Under the pieces are notes generated by a model. That model saw only the letters and a list, made by a program, of their open reading frames with translations. It was not told the DNA's origin and made no database searches. A stretch of DNA of 13,423 nucleotides, taken from contig CAMPAP010000021.1 in the NCBI GenBank assembly GCA_946631935.1, positions 1-13,423 of the forward strand. Reading direction: 5' to 3'. This stretch comes from an uncultured Lachnospiraceae bacterium (lineage in GTDB: Bacteria; Bacillota; Clostridia; Lachnospirales; Lachnospiraceae). The translations under genes and the position numbers were made by a program. Below are positions 7,002 through 13,056 of this stretch, piece after piece (position 1 is the first letter of the stretch; the number at the start of each line of letters is the position of its first letter).

Positions 7002-7744
7002 GCGCCCGTAAGGGCTTTGGAATCAGAAAGCTGATGATTCCTCTGCTCGTATTTTTGATAGTATTTGCTATAGTCATGGGTATTGCATATTTTCTTGAGA
7101 TGTACAGAGTGGATCCTGCACAGATCTATGTTGACGGAAATACACATTATACAAATCAGGAAATTATTGACAGGGTCATGACAGGGTTTCTTGGTGATAA
7201 TTCCATTGTTCTTTCATGGAAATACAAGAACAAAAAGATCACTGATGTACCTTTTGTCGATGCCATTACCGTTGAAGTTGTGGGTAATGAATCTATAAGG
7301 ATAAGAGTATTTGAAAAAGCCCTTGCCGGGTACGTAAGATATCTTGACAGATACATATATTTTGATAAGGACGGAACGGTAGTTGAAAGTTCCGATGTCC
7401 TTACGAAAGGTATCCCGCAGGTTACCGGTCTTTCTTTTTCGGGAATCCAGATCGGGAAACCTTTGACGGCAGATGAAACCGATATTTTTTCCAGGACACT
7501 CGATCTTACGAAACTGCTTGGAAAATACAATCTGACGGCTGACAGGATCCACTTTCATGAAAACGGTGAAGTTACGGTTTATTTCGGAAGTGTCAGAGTC
7601 GATCTTGGCACGGATTCGCAGGGAATCGAAGACAAAGTAATGCTTCTTGAAAAATTCCTTGATAAAGTGGAATCCAGAAGCGGAGTATTAAATATGGAAG
7701 AATATAATCCGGAAGGAATTTATGTCTTTACTCCGGATGAGTAA
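6998..7744 (+). CDS. ftsQ: Cell division protein FtsQ/DivIB
   Basis: This is a bitopic division protein of 248 residues: a short basic N-terminus, one membrane segment at about residues 11-30 (MIPLLVFLIVFAIVMGIAYF) and an extracytoplasmic POTRA domain beginning at VDPAQIYVDGNTHYTNQEII (about 37-105). A beta domain follows with the family pattern YLDRYIYFDKDGTVVE and IPQVTGL. DivIB stabilises FtsL and DivIC and regulates FtsW-PBP activity at the septum. AAAGAGG at 6985-6991 gives good spacing to ATG 6998, and the 4-base overlap with ftsW indicates coupled translation. It is the last gene before the ftsZ promoter region; no clear terminator separates them, so read-through into ftsZ is expected. 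Confidence 0.92.
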   Translation: MSARKGFGIRKLMIPLLVFLIVFAIVMGIAYFLEMYRVDPAQIYVDGNTHYTNQEIIDRVMTGFLGDNSIVLSWKYKNKKITDVPFVDAITVEVVGNESIRIRVFEKALAGYVRYLDRYIYFDKDGTVVESSDVLTKGIPQVTGLSFSGIQIGKPLTADETDIFSRTLDLTKLLGKYNLTADRIHFHENGEVTVYFGSVRVDLGTDSQGIEDKVMLLEKFLDKVESRSGVLNMEEYNPEGIYVFTPDE

Positions 7745-7795
7745 AAACAGTTTTTGCATAATTTAATTCAAAAACACTTGTTACCCAAAATGTAG

Positions 7796-7824
7796 TTGAA
7801 ATATACGGACATTTAGTCTATGAT
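7796..7824 (+). promoter_or_regulatory. Sigma-A-type promoter of ftsZ
   Basis: TTGAAA (7796-7801) and TATGAT (7819-7824) are separated by 17 bases, matching 5/6 of the consensus in each box. Transcription would begin near 7831 and give a leader of about 40 bases. The 128-base ftsQ-ftsZ gap is the longest inside the division cluster, consistent with an internal promoter that raises ftsZ expression above that of the upstream genes. Confidence 0.7.
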
Positions 7825-7858
7825 GATACAGTATCTTGTGTGCACATGAGTACATTTT

Positions 7859-7875
7859 AGGAGGGAAAGACCTTG
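7859..7875 (+). promoter_or_regulatory. Ribosome binding site that fixes the TTG start of ftsZ
   Basis: AGGAGG at 7859-7864 is a perfect Shine-Dalgarno core, 8 bases before TTG 7873-7875. No in-frame ATG lies between this site and the conserved FtsZ GTP-binding region, so TTG is the only sensible start. Confidence 0.9.
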
Positions 7876-9099
7876 ATAGGAATAAAAGAATCCACCAAAC
7901 CGAACGGAAAAGCAAGATTAGTTGTAGTTGGAATCGGTGGTGCCGGTAATAATGTTGTGGACAGAATGATAGAAGATGGCGTTACCGGAGTTGAATTTAT
8001 CGCCATGAATACGGATCTTCAGGATCTTGAACTTTCTCTTGCATCCACAAAGGTTCCTCTTGGCGAAAAAGAAACACAGGGTCTTGGCGCAGGTGCAGAT
8101 CCCGAAGTAGGCAGAAGAGCTGCCGAAGAAAGTATAGAAGATATAAGAGAGCATATCAAAGATGCTCATATGCTTTTTATAGTATGCGGAATGGGTGGCG
8201 GAACCGGAACAGGTGCTGCACCTGTTGTTGCGCGTGAAGCTTATGATATGGGAATCCTTACCGTGGGTGTCATGACCACTCCTTTCATGCTTGAAAGAGC
8301 TGTAAGACGCGAAAATGCCGAGATGGGTATTGCAGAGATCCGCGACAGTCTTGATACAATGCTCATAATTCCCAATGACAAGCTTTTCAATCTTGCAAGT
8401 AAATCCACTCCCATCAAGGAGATGTTCAAGCTTGCGGATGAGATAGTAAAACAGGCCGTAAGAGGCATTACTGATATCATTAATGAAGACGGACTTCTTA
8501 ATCTTGACTTTGCCGATATCAAGAAGGCAATGAAAGGAAAAGGACCCGCTCTTATCGGTATAGGTGAAGCAGAGGGCGAAGGAAGAGCTGAGGCTGCGGT
8601 TAAAGCTGCGGTTGAGAGCAAGCTTCTTGATTCCAAGATCAATTCCGCCCAGGCTGTTATTGCAAACGTTGTCGGTAATGTTACCATGGGTGATGTTACT
8701 GAGATCCAGGATTATCTCAATGATATCATCGGTGACAGAGTTGAGTTCTTCCTTGGCATGAGACCTGATGATAGCTATGGTGAGAAGATCAGTGTTACCA
8801 TTATCGCCACCGGTATCAAGGATGCATATGTTCCCAGCGGATTTGTTCCCCGGGCTGTTCCTGTTTCCAATAAGTTCGGAACTGCACATATTCCTTCTCC
8901 CGAAGCGGTTGATTATAATGCAGCTCCTGTTTCCGGCACGGCTCCTTCACCTTCAGCACCTGCTCCCATGAGGACTGTTGCTCCCAATGCCAATCCTCTT
9001 CCTAATCCCGGAGCACCCGTAAAGAGTACTGTCAGGGAGATCCGTATGGAGGTTCCCGATTTCCTTAAGAAGAAGAATAATGATGACAGTGATAACTGA
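7873..9099 (+). CDS. ftsZ: Cell division protein FtsZ
   Basis: FtsZ is the tubulin-like GTPase that polymerises into the cytokinetic ring. The 408-residue product has the N-terminal GTP-binding fold (VVGIGGAGNNVVDRM from about residue 17), the tubulin signature GGGTGTG (108-114) and the T7-loop segment NLDFADIK (from 210). A C-terminal beta domain follows, then a linker rich in Pro, Ala and Ser (about 330-385). It ends with the conserved terminal peptide MEVPDFLKKK (from 392), which docks partners such as SepF, FtsA or ZapA-type proteins. The gene starts with TTG behind a perfect AGGAGG and has its own promoter. No ftsA lies next to it, so membrane tethering may rely on SepF or an FtsA encoded elsewhere. 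Confidence 0.98.
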   Translation: MIGIKESTKPNGKARLVVVGIGGAGNNVVDRMIEDGVTGVEFIAMNTDLQDLELSLASTKVPLGEKETQGLGAGADPEVGRRAAEESIEDIREHIKDAHMLFIVCGMGGGTGTGAAPVVAREAYDMGILTVGVMTTPFMLERAVRRENAEMGIAEIRDSLDTMLIIPNDKLFNLASKSTPIKEMFKLADEIVKQAVRGITDIINEDGLLNLDFADIKKAMKGKGPALIGIGEAEGEGRAEAAVKAAVESKLLDSKINSAQAVIANVVGNVTMGDVTEIQDYLNDIIGDRVEFFLGMRPDDSYGEKISVTIIATGIKDAYVPSGFVPRAVPVSNKFGTAHIPSPEAVDYNAAPVSGTAPSPSAPAPMRTVAPNANPLPNPGAPVKSTVREIRMEVPDFLKKKNNDDSDN

Positions 9100-9119
9100 C
9101 GTAAGTTTCGGACTGATCT

Positions 9120-9458
9120 ATGAATATCATTAAAACAGAAGATATCCTCCCTATGGGATTTCTGAAAAAATCGGATTATTCGGGTTCCTGCGGCGGTATG
9201 AGATACAGACTTGAAAAGACTGTGGAGACTGCTGTTTCAGACAGCGGAGAGACGGTAAATACCGATAAGCTTCTCTGCATTATATGGCCCGGCCCCTTTA
9301 ATTTTATAACCACTCCCGATGAACTTAAGGAAAGAGCTTTGTTTTCCTTTGATGAAGACGGTGTTACAGATGCTGTGAGCTGGATGAATGACAGACTTGC
9401 ATCGGACCCTGACAAGTGGGAGAAAGCCGCTAAAAACTGGGAGTCCTATGGCGGCTGA
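9120..9458 (+). CDS. Small protein of unknown function between ftsZ and nrdR
   Basis: I do not recognise a characterised family. The 112-residue product is soluble: no signal peptide or membrane segment is visible. The first part contains ILPMGFLKKSDYSGSCGGMR, then a strand-like YRLEKTVET, a central LLCIIWPGPFNFITTPDEL, and a C-terminal acidic helix with DAVSWMNDRL and WEKAAKNWESYGG. I have an impression of similar proteins annotated as hypothetical in Lachnospiraceae, but cannot verify it. It begins 20 bases after ftsZ and ends 29 bases before nrdR, so it is probably cotranscribed with both. No strong ribosome binding site precedes ATG 9120; an in-frame ATG at 9150 would shorten it by 10 residues. 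Composition and codon use match the neighbours, so a real gene is likely; any division role is only contextual. Confidence 0.8.
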   Translation: MNIIKTEDILPMGFLKKSDYSGSCGGMRYRLEKTVETAVSDSGETVNTDKLLCIIWPGPFNFITTPDELKERALFSFDEDGVTDAVSWMNDRLASDPDKWEKAAKNWESYGG

Positions 9459-9487
9459 TAATTGATCAGAGTAAGGAGAGACAACAA

Positions 9488-9943
9488 ATGAAATGTCCTT
9501 ATTGCGGAAGCGATGATACCAGAGTTATCGATTCAAGACCTGCAGATGACAACTATTCCATCAGAAGAAGAAGGATCTGCGATCAGTGCAACAAGCGTTT
9601 TACAACATATGAAAAGGTCGAGACCATCCCTCTTATCATCATAAAGAAGGATAATAACAGGGAGCAGTATGACAGGGCCAAGATCGAGTCAGGTGTCCTT
9701 AGAGCCTGCCATAAGAGACCTGTAAGTGCAGCTCAGATCACCCAGCTTGTGGATGAGGTCGAAAACGAGATCAGCCAGCTTGAGGATAAGGAGATTCCTT
9801 CACAGGTTATCGGTGAGATCGTCATGAGAAAACTTAAGGATCTCGATGCCGTTGCATATGTAAGATTTGCTTCTGTTTACAGGGAGTTTAAGGATGTGGA
9901 TTCCTTTATGGATGAGCTTAAGGGATTCATAGGCAAAAAATAA
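9488..9943 (+). CDS. nrdR: Transcriptional repressor NrdR
   Basis: NrdR represses ribonucleotide reductase genes by binding NrdR boxes, sensing ATP and dATP through an ATP-cone. The 151-residue protein has the N-terminal zinc ribbon MKCPYCGSDDTRVIDSR with CPYC (3-6) and CDQC (31-34), the basic linker SIRRRRICDQCNKRFTTYE, and an ATP-cone at about 46-136 (IIIKKDNNREQYDRAKIESG through YVRFASVYREF). Length and motifs are complete for the family. AAGGAGAG at 9473-9480 supports ATG 9488. It is the last gene of the ftsZ block and is followed by a strong terminator. Confidence 0.97.
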   Translation: MKCPYCGSDDTRVIDSRPADDNYSIRRRRICDQCNKRFTTYEKVETIPLIIIKKDNNREQYDRAKIESGVLRACHKRPVSAAQITQLVDEVENEISQLEDKEIPSQVIGEIVMRKLKDLDAVAYVRFASVYREFKDVDSFMDELKGFIGKK

Positions 9944-9978
9944 TTTATCTTTTTTTAATAATCCAAGGTGTTAATAAG

Positions 9979-10020
9979 AAAATTTCTCTGTCGATATATA
10001 TTTCACAGAGAAATTTTTTT
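9979..10020 (+). terminator. Intrinsic terminator after nrdR
   Basis: A perfect 13-bp stem joins AAAATTTCTCTGT (9979-9991) with ACAGAGAAATTTT (10005-10017) around a 13-nt AT-rich loop, and runs into TTTTTTT (10014-10020). It closes the transcription unit that begins at mraZ/ftsZ. Upstream, an A run and a T run (about 9935-9957) could form a second, weaker hairpin. Confidence 0.9.
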
Positions 10021-10051
10021 CTCAAAATTATTTGATCATTAAGAGGCCAAA

Positions 10052-10447
10052 ATGAGAATAGGAAACGGATTTGACTATTTAACTCATTATAATGATTACA
10101 ATGTATCCAGGCTCCGCTCAGAGCTTATTAATAACGGGACTTTGCAGGGCACTGAAGATCCCGGGGCAAATGCCACCAGCTCTGATGCTTCAAAAGCGGG
10201 AGTTGTCGGAAAGTACGATTCATCAGAAGTAAAAAGACAGAGACTTCTCGGACTTGAGGATGTTTCCCTTTCTTTTAATAAAAATGATGATTTTGAGCTT
10301 ATAGGTTCAACATCCGATATTACATCACTTGATATAGACAAGGCTCTTTCGGATGTAAAGAAAGATGACATCTTAAGCCAGTACAGACAGGGTGAAAAGA
10401 GTATTCCCGTATACGACGGAGAAGACGGTACGGTTATTGCAAAATAA
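10052..10447 (+). CDS. Small hydrophilic protein of unknown function
   Basis: I do not recognise a characterised family. The 131-residue product starts MRIGNGFDYLTHYNDYNVSR, has a low-complexity Ala/Ser/Gly/Asp-rich middle (about 36-56), and a better-structured C-terminal half with LLGLEDVSLSFNKNDDFELI, GSTSDITSLDIDKALSDVKK and DDILSQYRQ, then a short PVYDGEDGTVIAK tail. There is no signal peptide, membrane segment or cysteine. The C-terminal half recalls uncharacterised Lachnospiraceae proteins with a similar DVSLSFNK/DDF pattern; this is memory, not a search. AGAGG at 10042-10046 precedes ATG 10052. It is bracketed by terminators at 9979-10020 and 10480-10510, so it is probably monocistronic, yet I could not identify a convincing promoter in the 31 bases after the upstream terminator. 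Confidence 0.8.
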   Translation: MRIGNGFDYLTHYNDYNVSRLRSELINNGTLQGTEDPGANATSSDASKAGVVGKYDSSEVKRQRLLGLEDVSLSFNKNDDFELIGSTSDITSLDIDKALSDVKKDDILSQYRQGEKSIPVYDGEDGTVIAK

Positions 10448-10471
10448 ACATTTTTGATCCTCCCTTCAATG

Positions 10472-10510
10472 ACGCAGATAAAGACAGGTGTTTCGCCTGT
10501 CTTTTTGCGT
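10472..10510 (+). terminator. Intrinsic terminator after the 131-residue unknown gene
   Basis: AAAGACAGG (10480-10488) pairs with CCTGTCTTT (10496-10504) around a 7-nt loop, running into a TTTTT tract (10502-10506). Outer bases ACGCA (10472-10476) and TGCGT (10506-10510) extend the dyad. It separates the unknown gene from nhaC. Confidence 0.88.
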
Positions 10511-10530
10511 GCTTTGTGTATCAGAAACAC

Positions 10531-10559
10531 TTTAATTAATTAATGCGTTGATATATAAT
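10531..10559 (+). promoter_or_regulatory. Possible promoter of nhaC-trmO
   Basis: A perfect -10 hexamer TATAAT lies at 10554-10559, about 50 bases before the nhaC start. The best -35 at 17-base spacing is the poor TTTAAT (10531-10536). A promoter is expected here because a terminator lies just upstream, but the weak -35 leaves its exact position open; it may need an activator. Confidence 0.4.
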
Positions 10560-10583
10560 TGAATCTGGCATAAAAAATGCATT

Positions 10584-10596
10584 TCAGATCATCTGA
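10584..10596 (+). repeat. Inverted repeat in the nhaC leader (possible operator)
   Basis: TCAGAT-C-ATCTGA is a perfect 6-bp inverted repeat around one base, ending at the nhaC ribosome binding site (GAGAGG, 10595-10600). It could be an operator downstream of the promoter or a small RNA hairpin beside the ribosome binding site. Function is not shown by the sequence. Confidence 0.35.
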
Positions 10597-10608
10597 GAGG
10601 TTAGTAAC

Positions 10609-12231
10609 ATGAAAGAAAAAAACAAAGAATTACAAAAAACGATCAATATTATTGCTCTTACAGTAGTGGTGCTGGTGATCATCGTTGCGGCATTTGTAAC
10701 GGATGCCGGTTCCGTACAGCAGTCACCCTGGGCGCTTGTTCCGCCCATTATCGCCATAGTCCTTGCTCTTATCACCAAGGAGGTCTACAGCTCACTTTTC
10801 ATAGGGATTCTTGCAGGCGGCCTTTTATATTCGGGATACAGCTTTGAAGGTACCGTTAACCATGTATTCTGTGACGGTATAATCGCGTCCCTGGCAGATT
10901 CATATAATGTCGGAATTCTCATATTCCTTGTGATCCTTGGAACTCTGGTATCTCTTATGAACAAGGCCGGAGGAAGTGCGGCTTTCGGTGATTGGGCATC
11001 CGAGCATATAAAGACCAGAGTCGGAGCACAGCTTGCTACAATTGCTCTCGGTGTTTTGATCTTTATCGATGATTATTTTAACTGCCTTACAGTCGGCTCT
11101 GTTATGAGACCTGTTACGGACAAGCACAAGATATCCCGTGCAAAGCTTGCTTATCTTATCGACGCAACGGCAGCTCCCGTATGTATCATTGCACCGGTTT
11201 CATCCTGGGCTGCAGCGGTTTCCGGTTTTGTTCCCGGACAAGAGAACGGAATTGCTCTTTTTATATCCACCATACCTTATAACTTCTATGCGTTACTCAC
11301 CATCGTTATGATGATCTCTCTTGCGGTATCAGGCAAGGATTTCGGTCCCATGGAGATCCATGAAAAAAATGCCATTGAGAAAAACGACCTTTTTACAACG
11401 GGCGACAGATCATATTCGGAACCCGAAGAGAAAAAGAATAACAAAGGAAAGGTCATTGATCTTGTCATACCTGTTATTGCTCTTGTTGTTTGCTGCGTTA
11501 TAGGTATGATCTACACCGGAGGATTTTTTGAAGGAGCAGGCTTTGTAGATTCCTTTGCAAATTCCGATGCTTCCGTGGGACTTGTTTTTGGTTCCTTCTT
11601 CGGACTTGTCATAACACTCATTCTTTATCTTGTAAGAAGAGTCCTTACTTTTTCCGAGTGTATGGAATGTTTCCCCGAAGGATTCAAATCAATGGTTGCA
11701 CCTATCCTTATCCTGACTTTTGCATGGTCTCTCAAAGCCATGACAGATTCACTTGGTGCCAAGGAGTTCGTGGCAGGTCTTGTTGAGGGCTCGGCTGCTG
11801 GCTTTGTTAACCTGCTTCCCGCCATCATCTTCCTTATCGCAGTATTCCTTTCATTCTCAACCGGAACTTCATGGGGAACCTTCGGAATACTGATTCCCAT
11901 TGTAGTCAGTGTTTTTGCAGGCGTTGATAATACCATGATGATCATTTCCATGAGCGCATGTATGGCAGGAAGTGTCTGCGGCGACCACTGCTCACCCATA
12001 TCGGATACAACCATCATGAGTTCTGCCGGAGCAAGGTGTAACCATCTTAACCATGTTTCCACACAGCTTCCCTATGCACTTACCTGTGCGGTTATTTCAT
12101 GTGTATGTTACTTTATAGCCGGTTATGCCAAGAATCCTTTTGTCCCACTTATTGTGGGAGTTGTTCTTATCATTTCACTTTGCTATTTCCTTAAGGATAC
12201 AGGAAAGACATCAGTTTCTTCCGATGATTGA
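10609..12231 (+). CDS. nhaC: Na+/H+ antiporter, NhaC family
   Basis: This is a 540-residue polytopic membrane protein with about a dozen hydrophobic segments, of the NhaC/ion-transporter superfamily, expected to exchange cytoplasmic Na+ for H+. Family landmarks include LIFIDDYFNCLTVGSVMRPV in the first half, DATAAPVCIIAPVSSWAA, SFSTGTSWGTFGILIPI and the C-terminal SVCGDHCSPISDTTIMSSAG. A charged cytoplasmic-type loop lies at about residues 245-280 (HEKNAIEKNDLFTTGDRSYS), between the two membrane halves. GAGAGG at 10595-10600 supports ATG 10609. Some members of this superfamily exchange other substrates such as malate/lactate or amino acids, so ion specificity is inferred rather than shown. 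trmO follows after 11 bases and probably shares the transcript. Confidence 0.9.
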   Translation: MKEKNKELQKTINIIALTVVVLVIIVAAFVTDAGSVQQSPWALVPPIIAIVLALITKEVYSSLFIGILAGGLLYSGYSFEGTVNHVFCDGIIASLADSYNVGILIFLVILGTLVSLMNKAGGSAAFGDWASEHIKTRVGAQLATIALGVLIFIDDYFNCLTVGSVMRPVTDKHKISRAKLAYLIDATAAPVCIIAPVSSWAAAVSGFVPGQENGIALFISTIPYNFYALLTIVMMISLAVSGKDFGPMEIHEKNAIEKNDLFTTGDRSYSEPEEKKNNKGKVIDLVIPVIALVVCCVIGMIYTGGFFEGAGFVDSFANSDASVGLVFGSFFGLVITLILYLVRRVLTFSECMECFPEGFKSMVAPILILTFAWSLKAMTDSLGAKEFVAGLVEGSAAGFVNLLPAIIFLIAVFLSFSTGTSWGTFGILIPIVVSVFAGVDNTMMIISMSACMAGSVCGDHCSPISDTTIMSSAGARCNHLNHVSTQLPYALTCAVISCVCYFIAGYAKNPFVPLIVGVVLIISLCYFLKDTGKTSVSSDD

Positions 12232-12242
12232 TAAGGTTTTAA

Positions 12243-12911
12243 ATGGAGATTATTGCACGTTTTCAATCGGATCTTCCTGAAAAATTCGGTCTTCCCCGTC
12301 AGAGCCATTTGGCGCCTCATCTGATGGGGAAGATTATTTTCGATGAAAAATATTCGGATCTGCGGGCTTTTGAAGGCCTTGAAGGATACGACAGGATATG
12401 GGTCCTCTGGGAATTTGATGTTAAAGAAGACGAAGGATTCAGGGCAAAGGTAAGGCCCCCTAAGCTTGGTGGAAATACTTATGTGGGAGTTTTTGCCACA
12501 AGGTCCCCCTTCAGACCCAATCATATAGGCCTTTCCTGCGTTGCACTTAAGAAGATAGAGACAGTTGACGGCAGGATCGTTTTGACGGTTTCCGGTGCCG
12601 ATATGATGGATGGGACACGCATAATAGACGTAAAACCTTACCTTCCTTATGCTGATTCCTATCCGGATGCAAGAGGCGGATTTGCCCAGGAAAAAGCGGA
12701 AAACCTTAAAAAACTTACTGTTCATATTCCTGAGGACATAAGAGTAAAGATACCTGATGATAAGACGGAGGGACTTATAGAGATATTGTCACTTGATCCA
12801 AGGCCTTCCTATCATGATGATCCCGACAGGCAGTACGGACTGTCATATGCGGGATTAAACATCAGATTCACGGTTTCCGGAGACGTGGTAAATGTGATCT
12901 CTGCGTCGTAG
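12243..12911 (+). CDS. trmO: tRNA (N6-threonylcarbamoyladenosine(37)-N6)-methyltransferase TrmO
   Basis: TrmO (YaeB/TsaA family) methylates t6A37 of certain tRNAs to m6t6A with S-adenosylmethionine. The 222-residue protein shows the family sequence in order: FGLPRQSHLAP (15-25), the FEGLEGYDRIWVLWEF core (about 40-55), VRPPKLGGNTYVGVFATRSP, FRPNHIGLSCVALKKIE, and GADMMDGTRIIDVKPYLPYAD. The small C-terminal domain found in full-length members is present (LIEILSLDPRPSYHDD, then YGLSYAGLNIRF). It starts 11 bases after nhaC with a short AAGG upstream. It ends in TAG, the only gene in the window that does, which matters for interpreting the amber codon in ychF. No obvious terminator follows. Confidence 0.94.
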   Translation: MEIIARFQSDLPEKFGLPRQSHLAPHLMGKIIFDEKYSDLRAFEGLEGYDRIWVLWEFDVKEDEGFRAKVRPPKLGGNTYVGVFATRSPFRPNHIGLSCVALKKIETVDGRIVLTVSGADMMDGTRIIDVKPYLPYADSYPDARGGFAQEKAENLKKLTVHIPEDIRVKIPDDKTEGLIEILSLDPRPSYHDDPDRQYGLSYAGLNIRFTVSGDVVNVISAS

Positions 12912-12976
12912 GCTTTAAGGTATTTGCATCATGCATTTAATGGGATTTATGTGCTTTGGAGAACGGTTTATTTGGG

Positions 12977-12991
12977 TGTCACAAGTTGACA
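12977..12991 (+). repeat. Inverted repeat overlapping the -35 box (possible operator)
   Basis: TGTCA (12977-12981) and TGACA (12987-12991) form a perfect 5-bp inverted repeat with a 5-base centre, and the right arm is the last five bases of the TTGACA -35 hexamer. A repressor bound here would block RNA polymerase. It is short, and partly dictated by the -35 consensus, so it may be chance. Confidence 0.3.
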
Positions 12992-13015
12992 TAATATTAG
13001 AAGATTACATATAAT
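12986..13015 (+). promoter_or_regulatory. Consensus sigma-A promoter for the terminal membrane-protein gene
   Basis: TTGACA (12986-12991) and TATAAT (13010-13015), both perfect hexamers, are separated by 18 bases. Transcription would start near 13022, leaving a short leader of about 35 bases before ATG 13057. The 74 bases between trmO and this promoter show no gene. Confidence 0.85.
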
Positions 13016-13056
13016 CATTAATTAAGCATACTGTAATAATGAGAGTGGTGTTTCTT

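Noticed and set aside
7750..7775. GTTTTTG/CAAAAAC dyad after ftsQ as a terminator
   Set aside because: The stem is only 7 bp with two G-C pairs, the loop is 12 nt, and no T tract follows.
7918..8889. Long open frame (323 codons) on the minus strand opposite ftsZ
   Set aside because: It lies wholly within ftsZ, is rich in Ser, Ile, Asn and Cys without recognisable motifs, and follows from the codon bias of the + strand gene.
12933..12945. TGCAT-C-ATGCA palindrome after trmO as a terminator
   Set aside because: Only 5 bp per arm and no T tract downstream; likely chance in AT-rich DNA.
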